Origin: Acidobacteriota bacterium
GTDB taxonomy: Bacteria; Acidobacteriota; Thermoanaerobaculia; Multivoradales; Multivoraceae
Assembly (NCBI GenBank): GCA_029263415.1
Contig: JAJCXN010000001.1
Coordinates: 60,673 to 124,672, forward strand
Length of the DNA stretch: 64,000 nt
Direction: 5' to 3'
Of this stretch, positions 25,096-34,034 are shown in pieces (the stretch's first letter is position 1; every line of letters starts with the position of its first letter). The translations under genes and the position numbers were made by a program. Under the pieces are notes generated by a model that saw nothing but the letters and a program-made list of their open reading frames with translations, was not told the DNA's origin and searched no databases.

Positions 25096-28000
25096 CTCAA
25101 CAGCATCCGCAAGTCGTCCGAGGTGAGATCGCGCAGGCTTTGGCCTTCACCGTCCAAGATGGCGTCAGCGATCTTCCGCTTTGACTTCTGCAGCTCGAGC
25201 ATCTTCTCTTCGACCGTGTCTTTGGCGATCAGTCGGTACGCGAACACTTTCTGGTTCTGGCCGATGCGGTGGGCGCGATCGATGGCTTGAGCCTCAACTG
25301 CAGGGTTCCACCACGGATCCAACAAGAAGACGTAGCTGGCCGCGGTGAGATTGAGGCCCACGCCTCCGGCCTTGAGGCTGATCAAGAAAAGGTTGCATTC
25401 AGGATCGGTCTGGAAACGCTCAACCACTTCGCCGCGATCGCGGGTTTGGCCATCTAGGTAGGCATAGGTCTGACCTTGCGAGTCGAATTCCTCGCGGACC
25501 AAAGCAAGTAAAGAAGTGAACTGCGAGAACACAACCAGCTTGTGACCCTCGGCAAGCACTTCTTTGACTTGGAGGTGGAGCATCTCGAGTTTCGAACTGC
25601 CCGCTTCCTTCCACTCGTCTGAGACCAAGCCTGGATGGCATGCGATCTGGCGCAGGCGAAGCAGGGCTTCGAGGACCTGCATCGCGTTGCCGCCGACGCC
25701 TTTGCTTTCGACCTCGTGCAACAGGTTCTCGCGGTAACTCGCGGCCAGTTGGTCGTAGATCGCGCGCTGCTCGGGGTTGAGCTCGCATTGCAAGACTTGT
25801 TCGGTCTTCTCGGGCAGGTCTGGCAACACCTCTTCCTTGGTGCGGCGCAGAATGAATGGCCTGATTCCGGTTGCGACCAGCGCCAACTCGTCCTTGCTTG
25901 GCACCCGGCCGCCAGCGAGAACCTCGAGGGCGGGCAGCCTGCCCAGTAGGCCAGGGTTCAAGAACTCAAAGATCGATCCGAGTTCACCGATGTGATTCTC
26001 GATCGGCGTACCGGTGAGCGCGAGCCGATTCTGGCCGCGCAGGAGGCGGCTTGCCTTTGCGGTTTGTGATTCAGGATTCTTGATCGCCTGCGCCTCATCG
26101 AGGATCACGGTGTCGAACTCGACCGTTGCCAGAAAACCAATATCGCGACGCAGCGTGCCGTAGGTGGTGAGCACTAGGTCGTAGTCGTTGATCTTCTCGC
26201 GAATCGCTTCGCGACCAGGGCCGCTGTACTCGACGCACTTGAAGGTAGGCACGAAGCGCTTGGTCTCGTCCATCCAGTTGTAGACCAGGCTGCGCGGAGC
26301 CACGACCAGATAGGGCTTGCCCGTTGTCTTTGCCTTCGTGCGAAAGGTCTTGAGCAATGCTAAGGCCTGCACAGTTTTGCCGAGGCCCATGTCGTCAGCA
26401 AGCACCCCACCGAGGCCGAACTCTCTTAGGAAACAGAGCCAGCCGAGACCGGAGCGCTGGTAAGACCGGAGCGTGCCGCGGAAGCCGCGAGGTTCCTTCT
26501 TCGGCTTGATCGCCTCGAAGGAACGCAGTTTCTCGCGAAGCTCTTTGAACGCACGGTCGACGTTGGCTGGAGGCATGGCGGCCAGCAGGCCGTCGACCAG
26601 CAAGGCTTGCGAGGGCAGGAAACGAAGGTTGCCCTCTTCTTCGGTGTCTTCTTGTGCGAGATCCGCGAGCGACCCGTAGGTGTCCATCCAAGACTCGGGC
26701 ACCAGCCCCTTAGAGCCGTCTTTCAAATCGATAGTGCGATCGCCACGACGGATCGCAGCCAGAATCTTGGCAAGGTCGATCTTGTTTCCGTTGTAGTCGA
26801 CCTGGCCGCTCAGTTCGAACCAGTCGACGTTGCTTTCGACGCGCAAGGCCGGAGGTGCTGGTGGCCGGATGGTGGTGCCGTGCGCTTCAACGTCCCAGCC
26901 TTCGATGAGCAGCGCTTCTGCTACTGCGGGCAGTTCGAGGGGGTCGAGCTCTAGTCCGTCGCCAGCCCCGCCCGCGATCGGCTTGAAGCCCAACTCGAGC
27001 AACCTGACCAGGGAGGTGCGCTCAGATTCAATATCGCGGCGCGCGTAGGTGCCGTGCTCCCAGTCGACCGCAGCCGGGCGTGGATCACCAGCGTCAACTA
27101 CTTGACCGCCGTAGGTGAACGAGAGTTCGGCCACCAGCTGGGGGTTCATCCATTCAGGAGTATCTTCGGGATGCAGCGAGAGCTTGGGATGCGGACTTGA
27201 ACTGGTGTCGTTGAGCTGCAACCCTTCAGGCGTTTCGAGTCGCGGAAGACGCGGCATCTCGAGGAGCGAGGTGACCGCTTCTTCGACACCGTCCTCGGGG
27301 ATGATCAGCTCGTCTTCTTCGCGTAAGAGCTTGATCCACGGTAGATCGCGCTCGGCGTCGATCTCGATGTGGCCGAGTGAATCGTCGAGCAGCAAGAGAG
27401 CGCGATCGCTAGCGCTCGGGGTGACGCCGGTGGCCGCGCTAAAGGCTGCGCCATCGTGTTGAATTGGCAGCACCATGACCGCCTTGCTCAGCGGTACGCA
27501 CTCTGCCTCTTCTCCGTCGCTCGGCCGCTCCAACATGCCGCGAAGGCGCATCCGGCCTGCAGCAGCGAACTCCAACTGCAGCAGCAAGGTCCAAGGGTGG
27601 CCTTGGTCCCACTCAAGCTGCGCAGGATCGCCCAATCGACGACCGTCCCAGTGGCGTAGGGCGCCTGATCGGCATAGCGGAGGTAGAGCGGCGGAATAGA
27701 GGGTGCGAGGAATGCGGAGTTGCTGGAAAAGTCCATTGTTGTTGTTCTTCGGGCGCCGGCCACGGCCGCCTTGCGACTTTTGAGCCTCTGGTGGCAAAGC
27801 GGCGATCACTGCCGGCACGTGGTGATCGCTGGTAGCGTCGGCTGCTTCTGCCTCAGTGGAGCCGACGCGGTTGGTGCCAATGCCAGCGCCGTTGTTGAGG
27901 CCTTGGAAAATCGCGTCGAGCGTTTCTAGATCGATCGAGGTGCGGCGCAGCTTGCCGGTTTTACCGGCGGCTGTTTGTCTACGACCGAAAATGTCAATCA

Positions 28001-28778
28001 CGAGACCAGTGGCTGCCAGGCTTGCCGAGGTGTTGACCAGCAGCTGGAGTTCCAGGCCCTTTGGGACCCGCCCGTAAGTGCCAGAGTCGGCTGCTAGCCG
28101 CTCCATCTCCTGAGTAATGCGGTGCAGTTGGCTGCGCCAGGTTGGCGTTGGATTGCCGCGCTTGCTGCGCCGGGGTCTTGGCTGACGTCGCTTGCTGCGA
28201 CTAGTGTCGCTGTCCGTGCTCCGAGCCTTGGCCCGCTTTTCTTTGCTAGTTGGAGCTTTGCGAGCGGCGTTACTGAGCTCGAGGTCTGACCAGCTGCTCA
28301 ACCGATCCTTGCGTAGCCCTAGTCGATCTTTGCCTTTTGGTTGCTTTGCGGCGTGCTGATCGGCGAACGCCAACAGCGTGGCCCACACGTGTTTGCACGG
28401 TGAGCCGCCCACAAACCGTTCGCACTCGCAGAATGCGTGCAGCCGATGGTTGGTCTCGACCCGAGACCAGTCCAAACCGACGCTGTACGCCGGGCGTTCG
28501 GATCCACGCACCGAGGCGCGCGCGCGTTGCCCATCGACCTGCAGTTGCACGCGCTGCTGCTGAAAGTACTTCTCGCCACGCTGTTGGTCGCCGGCGCGAA
28601 AGTGCGTGGTGCAGCGCAGGTGAAGTGGAGCGTCGTCGCCGGTAGCAGGGCGTGGGCGGGCTCGACCGCGCCGACGGCGGGAGCGTGCGTGTCGCTTCTT
28701 AGGAGGACTGCTGCTAGGAGGACTGGACGGCGGAGAGTCGGGCATCTGTGTTGTGTTACCTATTGAGGCGGCGCTCAC
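25092..28778 (-). CDS. SNF2-family DEAD-like helicase/translocase with SWIM zinc finger
   Basis: This 1228-aa protein has a very basic N-terminus (Lys/Arg/Ser-rich) and a SWIM zinc finger around residues 105-125 (CECERFVGGSPCKHVWATLL, the CxCxnCxH pattern). A long middle region follows, then a full SNF2 motor: ADDMGLGKTVQALALL (motif I, about residue 795), VILDEAQAIKNPES (DEAQ box, about 895), LTGTPIENHIGEL, and the C-terminal lobe with KAGGVGLNLTAASYVFLLDP and QAIDRAHRIGQ. Such bacterial RapA/Swi2-like proteins move along DNA and remodel protein-DNA complexes; the specific target is unknown. Its stop codon lies within the intergenic repeat. Confidence 0.92.
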   Translation of the reverse strand: MSAASIGNTTQMPDSPPSSPPSSSPPKKRHARSRRRRGRARPRPATGDDAPLHLRCTTHFRAGDQQRGEKYFQQQRVQLQVDGQRARASVRGSERPAYSVGLDWSRVETNHRLHAFCECERFVGGSPCKHVWATLLAFADQHAAKQPKGKDRLGLRKDRLSSWSDLELSNAARKAPTSKEKRAKARSTDSDTSRSKRRQPRPRRSKRGNPTPTWRSQLHRITQEMERLAADSGTYGRVPKGLELQLLVNTSASLAATGLVIDIFGRRQTAAGKTGKLRRTSIDLETLDAIFQGLNNGAGIGTNRVGSTEAEAADATSDHHVPAVIAALPPEAQKSQGGRGRRPKNNNNGLFQQLRIPRTLYSAALPPLCRSGALRHWDGRRLGDPAQLEWDQGHPWTLLLQLEFAAAGRMRLRGMLERPSDGEEAECVPLSKAVMVLPIQHDGAAFSAATGVTPSASDRALLLLDDSLGHIEIDAERDLPWIKLLREEDELIIPEDGVEEAVTSLLEMPRLPRLETPEGLQLNDTSSSPHPKLSLHPEDTPEWMNPQLVAELSFTYGGQVVDAGDPRPAAVDWEHGTYARRDIESERTSLVRLLELGFKPIAGGAGDGLELDPLELPAVAEALLIEGWDVEAHGTTIRPPAPPALRVESNVDWFELSGQVDYNGNKIDLAKILAAIRRGDRTIDLKDGSKGLVPESWMDTYGSLADLAQEDTEEEGNLRFLPSQALLVDGLLAAMPPANVDRAFKELREKLRSFEAIKPKKEPRGFRGTLRSYQRSGLGWLCFLREFGLGGVLADDMGLGKTVQALALLKTFRTKAKTTGKPYLVVAPRSLVYNWMDETKRFVPTFKCVEYSGPGREAIREKINDYDLVLTTYGTLRRDIGFLATVEFDTVILDEAQAIKNPESQTAKASRLLRGQNRLALTGTPIENHIGELGSIFEFLNPGLLGRLPALEVLAGGRVPSKDELALVATGIRPFILRRTKEEVLPDLPEKTEQVLQCELNPEQRAIYDQLAASYRENLLHEVESKGVGGNAMQVLEALLRLRQIACHPGLVSDEWKEAGSSKLEMLHLQVKEVLAEGHKLVVFSQFTSLLALVREEFDSQGQTYAYLDGQTRDRGEVVERFQTDPECNLFLISLKAGGVGLNLTAASYVFLLDPWWNPAVEAQAIDRAHRIGQNQKVFAYRLIAKDTVEEKMLELQKSKRKIADAILDGEGQSLRDLTSDDLRMLLS

Positions 28779-29311
28779 GGTGCTCGATCCACGATCACAG
28801 GGTGTGATCTAGGAGCTGAGCCGGTCCGAGCGGGAATGGCGGACCCTGGATTGCGCTACGTGTCTTTGGTTTCTCGCCAGAGAAAAATCGCTTCGAATGG
28901 ACCCACCGCGCTACCGCGTTTTTGTCTCACAAGAGCCGCTGGTGTCCGTTGACCACCGACGAGCACGGGATGCGGACCGTCGCTCGGCGGATGCCGCGCC
29001 TCAATCGTCCTAGAACTGTTCCGATGATCAGTTCTAGGGGCTTGCCTCGAACGACAAACCGTCATCCGGGGACGGAGGCTGCAGCTGCCTCCGCGTCAGG
29101 TGGGTCTCTAATTGTGGTGAGAACAGCACCGTTGCGGTAGCGTCTCGCGGTCGTGATTGGGCTCTTGGGTGGGTGGCTAGAAAACGAATTCTGCCGGTCG
29201 CCCGAGCGTCCAAAAAGCCGCCGCGTTGATGAGACCATAGCACGCGCCTTGAGTTGCTGGGGGAAAAGTTGTTCAGCCCAGGAGCACCGCGAGGCTTCTT
29301 CTGAGGGGTGA
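28779..29311. other. Gene-free spacer with one perfect inverted repeat
   Basis: This 530-bp stretch separates two minus-strand genes. No convincing gene was found on either strand. The only clear structure is a perfect inverted repeat at 29009-29038 (arms CCTAGAACTG and CAGTTCTAGG, spacer 10 bp), suitable for a dimeric regulator site or an RNA hairpin. The promoter of the helicase gene should lie in the left part, before 28778 on the minus strand. Confidence 0.5.
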
Positions 29312-30565
29312 TCAGTCGTCCAGTTGGCGCCTAACAAGTGCAGCCGTCTTTCGCCCTGAGACGAGCGCACCCTGAATCGAGCCGCTTTCGAGGTAGTCGC
29401 CACAGCGGTAGATACCAGGGCTGACCTCCAAGCCCCTTGGAGTCAAGAAGTCTTCGCTTGGCTGAGGAGGAAACGCATCGTCGATTCGTTGATGGTCAAG
29501 CAGTTGCCAATGGTCGACCGAGTTGCCAAAGAATCTAGTGAGCTCGCCGTGGCACTTGACCTCGAGCGGAATGCGGTCCGCTTGCGGGAACGGAAGCACG
29601 GTCACCGAGACAAGGTGCATACCCTTTGGGGCATACGACGCCGCGACCAGACTGGGGATGGTGAGGCTGCTGATATTGCCGCCGGGCGTGCCGAGCAAGA
29701 TGCCTGGAGGCAGACTCGGTGCGTGCGCGACTGGAACGCCGTACGACAGGTGATGGACAGAGTGACCAGCTCGATGGTCGGGTAGCTGTTCTCCCAGAAA
29801 TTGGGCAGCGACAAGTTCGGAGGTGGCAAGCACGGTGGCTCCGCACAGGACTGTTTCGCCGCTGGTCAAGACGATCGAGCGGTTGGCGATAGTGCGAACA
29901 GCGGTGCCCAGGTGAACGATGTCCCCCGGTAGCTGGGCAGCGATCTGGCGCGGGATTTCTTGCATACCGCGCGCGGGCAGCGTTGAGTTGCCGGTTAAGG
30001 CGAAGTGGAGCAGCAACTCCAGCCACCTGCTCGACGAGTCCAGGCGGTGTTCTTGCAAAACCGTTCGGAACAACGGTCGCACCAAGTGCTTTTCGAAGTC
30101 CGGGCTGAAACGGAGGTTTTTGAGGTAGTCGTTCGCGGATCTTTCGCGCTTGGTGAGCAGCGAGGGTGGCGTGGCGCGGCGCAAAGCGTGAGCTAGCCAA
30201 AGTGCGCGGAGTTTGTCGCGCCGGGTCCCGATTGGAAGTCGCATGAGAGGTAAGAGTCGGTCTACCCTGAGTCGGGGAGCTTCGATGGTGCGCAGCTTTC
30301 CTGCGATGGGCACCGTCAGTGTGCGCTCAAAGGCGCTGAGCTCGAGTGCTTTGAAGTCGAGCATGCGTTGCACCTCAGGATAGGAGGTGTCGAGGGTCTG
30401 GAAGCCACGGTCGATCAGGAAACCTCTATGTTCATCGGTGCGGATGCGACCGCCGAAGTCGTTGCTGGCTTCGAACAAGCGAACCGGTACACCGTGACGG
30501 TGGAGGTGTAGAGCACAGGACAGGCCGGAAAGACCGGCACCGACAATCGCGACGGGGCGGGGCAT
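29312..30565 (-). CDS. FAD-dependent oxidoreductase (amine oxidase/protoporphyrinogen oxidase-like)
   Basis: This 417-aa flavoprotein opens with PVAIVGAGLSGLSCALHLHR, the FAD-binding Rossmann motif, then LFEASNDFGGRIRTDEHRGF, the amine-oxidase/phytoene-desaturase second motif. It closes with GIYRCGDYLESGSIQGALVSGRKTA, the C-terminal FAD strand. Members oxidise amines, carotenoids or porphyrinogens; nothing here fixes the substrate. It is not closely similar to the oxidase domain in the P450 cluster. It stands alone on the minus strand, divergent from the FMN oxidase gene. Confidence 0.85.
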   Translation of the reverse strand: MPRPVAIVGAGLSGLSCALHLHRHGVPVRLFEASNDFGGRIRTDEHRGFLIDRGFQTLDTSYPEVQRMLDFKALELSAFERTLTVPIAGKLRTIEAPRLRVDRLLPLMRLPIGTRRDKLRALWLAHALRRATPPSLLTKRERSANDYLKNLRFSPDFEKHLVRPLFRTVLQEHRLDSSSRWLELLLHFALTGNSTLPARGMQEIPRQIAAQLPGDIVHLGTAVRTIANRSIVLTSGETVLCGATVLATSELVAAQFLGEQLPDHRAGHSVHHLSYGVPVAHAPSLPPGILLGTPGGNISSLTIPSLVAASYAPKGMHLVSVTVLPFPQADRIPLEVKCHGELTRFFGNSVDHWQLLDHQRIDDAFPPQPSEDFLTPRGLEVSPGIYRCGDYLESGSIQGALVSGRKTAALVRRQLDD

Positions 30566-30739
30566 CAGCTCAGGCTAGCGTACGGCGGTGGTGGCAGGAG
30601 ATGGTAAGTGGTCACCGAGAATCAGGAACTTGAGTTAGGCCCGTTCGCGGTGAGGTAGCGACGACTTGCAACCACCAGCCGAATAGGGCGCAAGGCTCGA
30701 GAGAGAGCCAGTGCCCCGCAGACTGTTAGCCTCACCGTC

Positions 30740-31942
30740 ATGTTCCGCACCCTCCGTTCTGTGCTGCGTTTTAGGCGCTTTGAGTTTAGCGCTCGCAAAC
30801 GACGGCTGGCCACGGCTGCCAACATTCAGGACCTCCGGTCGATTGCCCAGCGACGACTGCCGGGTGGGGTGTTCGACTACATCGACGGCGCAGCCGAAGA
30901 CGAGGTCACACTGGCACGAAACGCCAAGCGGTTCGGCGACTATGTGTTTGATCCGCGGGTGCTGGTTGATGTGTCGTCAGTGGATACTAAGACTCAGATT
31001 TTGGGTAAGGAGCGGCCACTACCGCTGATTCTGAGCCCCACCGGCTTCACCCGGATCGCGGATCCCGAGGGCGAACTGGCGGTTGCCCGAGCTGCGGCTC
31101 GAGCAGGATTGCCTTACACCCTTTCGACCTTGGCCACCCGTTCGATCGAAGAGGTCGCGGGTGTGAGTGGCGGGCCGAAGTGGTTTCAGGTTTACGTGTG
31201 GAAGGACCGCGGTCTGGTTCAAGAGATGATCGAGCGGGCGCAAGGCGCTGGCTACGAAGCAATCGTCTTGACTGTTGACACAGCGGTACTTGGGCGTCGC
31301 GAGCGAGACATCCGGCGTGGCTTCAGTCTGCCACCCAAAATCGGTCTAGACACGATTTGGGACGGCATTCGCAACCCCGGATGGACGTGGGATTTCTTGC
31401 GCTCCGAGCCGATCGCCTTTGCCAACGTTGTGGGCAAGGGAAGGCTCGGTGGAGATCCGGTGTCGCTGTCTGAGTTTGTCAATTCACAGTTCGATCAAGC
31501 ACTCTCTTGGGCTGACATTGAGTGGTTTCAGAGGGTGTGGAAGGGGCCGATCGTGATCAAGGGGATCCAGTCTGTAGAAGATGCCTTAACGGCTCAGTCG
31601 CATGGAATTGATGCCGTTGCGTTGTCCAATCATGGTGGTCGACAGCTCGACGGAGCGCCATCGCCCGTGGAGTTGCTCAAGCCAGTCAAACAAGCCGTAG
31701 GGGCTGATCTCGAGGTCTACTGCGATGGCGGGATTCGTCGCGGTTCGGACATTGTCAAAGCGATGGCCCTGGGCGCCGACGCGTGCATGATCGGCCGTGC
31801 CTATCTCTATGGACTTGGGGCAGCTGGAGAACCAGGGGTCGACTTCGTTCTCGAACATCTTGCGCAAGGTGTGACGCGCACCTTGGCGTTGACGGGGCGG
31901 CCACGGCTGCGGGATTTGGATGTTGGCTGCCTTCGGCAGTGA
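30740..31942 (+). CDS. FMN-dependent alpha-hydroxy-acid oxidase/dehydrogenase
   Basis: This 400-aa protein is of the L-lactate/glycolate oxidase family. Signatures are GGVFDYIDGAAEDEVTLARN near the N-terminus, LILSPTGFTRIADPEGE, VIKGIQSVEDALTAQSHGIDA with the FMN-contact Lys, the active-site loop LSNHGGRQLDGAPSPVELL with the catalytic His and Arg, and YCDGGIRRGSDIVKAMALGA. It oxidises a 2-hydroxy acid to a 2-oxo acid; substrate not determinable. It has an N-terminal basic stretch before the family's usual start, but no signal peptide is evident. The ATG at 30740 is the only plausible start near the family N-terminus. Confidence 0.9.
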   Translation: MFRTLRSVLRFRRFEFSARKRRLATAANIQDLRSIAQRRLPGGVFDYIDGAAEDEVTLARNAKRFGDYVFDPRVLVDVSSVDTKTQILGKERPLPLILSPTGFTRIADPEGELAVARAAARAGLPYTLSTLATRSIEEVAGVSGGPKWFQVYVWKDRGLVQEMIERAQGAGYEAIVLTVDTAVLGRRERDIRRGFSLPPKIGLDTIWDGIRNPGWTWDFLRSEPIAFANVVGKGRLGGDPVSLSEFVNSQFDQALSWADIEWFQRVWKGPIVIKGIQSVEDALTAQSHGIDAVALSNHGGRQLDGAPSPVELLKPVKQAVGADLEVYCDGGIRRGSDIVKAMALGADACMIGRAYLYGLGAAGEPGVDFVLEHLAQGVTRTLALTGRPRLRDLDVGCLRQ

Positions 31943-31992
31943 AGGAGTGTCCGGTACTTGGTGCAGGAGCATTGGACCAAGAGCGAGCCGAC

Positions 31993-32012
31993 GACCTACC
32001 GATCGGTCGGTC
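31993..32012. promoter_or_regulatory. Near-perfect palindrome, TetR-type operator candidate
   Basis: GACCTACCGATCGGTCGGTC is a 20-bp palindrome with one mismatched pair. Palindromes of the form ACCGACCGATCGGTCGGT are typical binding sites of TetR-family repressors in fatty-acid and lipid catabolism genes. It lies about 100 bp before the nitronate monooxygenase gene, which probably forms an operon with the crotonase gene. No TetR gene is present nearby. Confidence 0.55.
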
Positions 32013-32114
32013 AGTTAGGCTTGGCGTTGCGAGCAGACGCCGAGTGAGCCGAAGTTGACTGAACAGAGATCGTGCGTCGAGTCGGAATTGTGACGAAAAG
32101 GACCATAGCCAAAC

Positions 32115-33053
32115 ATGATTTTCAAGAACCGCATCACTGAACTCCTGGGGATAGACATCCCGATTGTTCAAGCCCCAATGGGCTTCATCGCTCGTTCTCA
32201 ACTGGCCTCCGCAGTCTGCGAAACCGGTGCGCTAGGGATCATCGAGACCTCTTCGGGCCAGCTTGACGAGATCCGCGATGAGATCACCCAAATGCGTCAA
32301 CTCACCGAGCGTCCGTTTGGGGTCAACATCGCCCAGGCCTTTGTACGTGATCCGGGCATCGTCGACTTCGTGATCGATCAAGGCGTGCGCTTTGTCACCA
32401 CTTCCGCCGGTGACCCCCGCAAGTTCACCCGGCAACTCAAGGATGCGGGGCTGACTGTCTTTCACGTGGTGCCGAGTCTCAAGACCGCGCTGCTCGCGGT
32501 TGAAGCGGGAGTCGATGGTCTGGTGGTCGAGGGCGGCGAGGGAGGCGGTTTCAAGAATCCCCGCGAGGTCTCAACCATGGTGTTGTTGCCGCTGATCCGC
32601 AGCCAAGTCGACGTACCAATCATTGCCGCTGGCGGCATCTGCGATGGACGCTCAATGGCCGCCGCTTTTGCTCTTGGGGCTGAAGCGGTGCAGATGGGCA
32701 CGCGCATGGTTTCAGCGCTCGAGTCGCCGATCCACGATCAATGGAAGCAAGGCATTGTCGATGCTAAAGAGACCGACACCGTTTTCTTGAAGGGAGAGCG
32801 CGGTCCAGCGTTGAGAGCTCTTCGCACCAAAACCACCGAACGGGTCGAGCGTGGCGAGCTTGATCCGATGATGGCGATGCGCGACGGCATGAAGCAGGTC
32901 TACTTCGAGGGCAACCTCGACGCCGGCGTTCCATTGACCGGGCAGGTGGCTGGTCGCATCGACGCAGTGCTGCCGGTGAAGACCATCATCGGCAACACGG
33001 TCGATGAATTCGAGCAGGTGATCAGTTCTCTTGCGTCGACCTATCTGGGGTGA
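32115..33053 (+). CDS. Nitronate monooxygenase / 2-nitropropane dioxygenase family protein
   Basis: This 312-aa FMN barrel enzyme has NRITELLGIDIPIVQAPMGF at the start, TTSAGDP, LVVEGGEGGGFKNPREVSTM, and the phosphate-binding IIAAGGICDGRSMAAAFALGA followed by VQMGTRMV. These match the NMO/NPD group, which also contains enoyl reductase-type FMN enzymes. The pairing with a crotonase 65 bp downstream favours a role in acyl-CoA or fatty-acid metabolism over nitronate detoxification, but this is inference. A TetR-type palindrome lies upstream. Confidence 0.87.
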   Translation: MIFKNRITELLGIDIPIVQAPMGFIARSQLASAVCETGALGIIETSSGQLDEIRDEITQMRQLTERPFGVNIAQAFVRDPGIVDFVIDQGVRFVTTSAGDPRKFTRQLKDAGLTVFHVVPSLKTALLAVEAGVDGLVVEGGEGGGFKNPREVSTMVLLPLIRSQVDVPIIAAGGICDGRSMAAAFALGAEAVQMGTRMVSALESPIHDQWKQGIVDAKETDTVFLKGERGPALRALRTKTTERVERGELDPMMAMRDGMKQVYFEGNLDAGVPLTGQVAGRIDAVLPVKTIIGNTVDEFEQVISSLASTYLG

Positions 33054-33117
33054 GCAACTTGAGTGCTCAAGTCGCTCACCCAACAGCTTTTTTCAAATCC
33101 CAACTGGAGCCTCTCTC

Positions 33118-33987
33118 ATGAGTTATGAATGCTTCGAAGTCGAGACCGTCGATCGGGTCGCGCACATCAAGCTCAATCGTCCTGCCAAGCGCAACAGCAT
33201 GATCCCGGCGTTCTGGAATGAACTGCCCGAACTGGTGAACGAGATCGATCGCACGGCCTCGGCCCGGGCGATCGTCTTGTCGTCAACCGGCCCTCACTTC
33301 ACTTCGGGCATGGACGTTGCGGCGTTTGCGCCGTCTGCAAGTGGCGCCGAGGAGGATGCACTAGCGTCGCGCCAGCGCGGTGCGCGCTTCTACGACACCG
33401 TGATGCATTTGCAGAAGACCTTCAACTGCCTAGAGGAGGCCCGGATGCCGGTGCTTGCGGCCATTCAGGGCGGCTGCATTGGCGGTGGTGTTGATCTGGC
33501 CACGGCGTGCGATATGCGCTACGCCACCGAAGATGCGTTCTTCACCATCTTCGAGACCAACATCGGTATGACCGCAGATGTGGGCACCTTCCCTCGCATT
33601 TGCAAGCTGATCCCAGATGGCTTGGTGCGCGAACTCGCTTACACCGGCCGTCGCATGGGTGCGCAGGAGGCTAAGGAATTTGGTCTAGTCAACCGCGTCT
33701 TTGCCAACCAAGAAGAGATGGTCGCCGGCGTGCTCGAGATCGCAGCAGAGATCGCCAGTAAGGCGCCGCTCACAGTCTACGGATGCAAGCGCATGATTCT
33801 GCACGCGCGCGATCACTCTGTTGCAGACAGTCTCGACTACATCGGGATCTGGAACGCGAGTTTCTTCCAGCGCGATGAAGTGGGCGAAGCGATGATGTCG
33901 AACCGAGACCAGCGGGAACCGGTCTTCGCCGAACTACCGGCTCGCACCACTAAGAGAATGGCCCAAGCGAGCAGCGAACTGCCTTAG
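33118..33987 (+). CDS. Enoyl-CoA hydratase/isomerase, dienoyl-CoA isomerase-like
   Basis: This 289-aa crotonase has the N-terminal VAHIKLNRPAKRNSM and the first oxyanion segment FTSGMDVAAFA. It also has the second oxyanion/catalytic segment IQGGCIGGGVDLATACDMRYA, then DAFFTIFETNIGMTADVGTF. The ADVGT aspartate is characteristic of delta3,5-delta2,4-dienoyl-CoA isomerases rather than ordinary hydratases. It would act on polyunsaturated acyl-CoA in beta-oxidation. The ATG at 33118 gives the usual family N-terminus. It follows the FMN enzyme by 64 bp and is probably co-transcribed. Confidence 0.88.
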   Translation: MSYECFEVETVDRVAHIKLNRPAKRNSMIPAFWNELPELVNEIDRTASARAIVLSSTGPHFTSGMDVAAFAPSASGAEEDALASRQRGARFYDTVMHLQKTFNCLEEARMPVLAAIQGGCIGGGVDLATACDMRYATEDAFFTIFETNIGMTADVGTFPRICKLIPDGLVRELAYTGRRMGAQEAKEFGLVNRVFANQEEMVAGVLEIAAEIASKAPLTVYGCKRMILHARDHSVADSLDYIGIWNASFFQRDEVGEAMMSNRDQREPVFAELPARTTKRMAQASSELP

Positions 33988-34034
33988 CACGGCTGCGTGC
34001 AGCTCTCCAGGTCTCCAGCTCTCGTGACGCCGTC

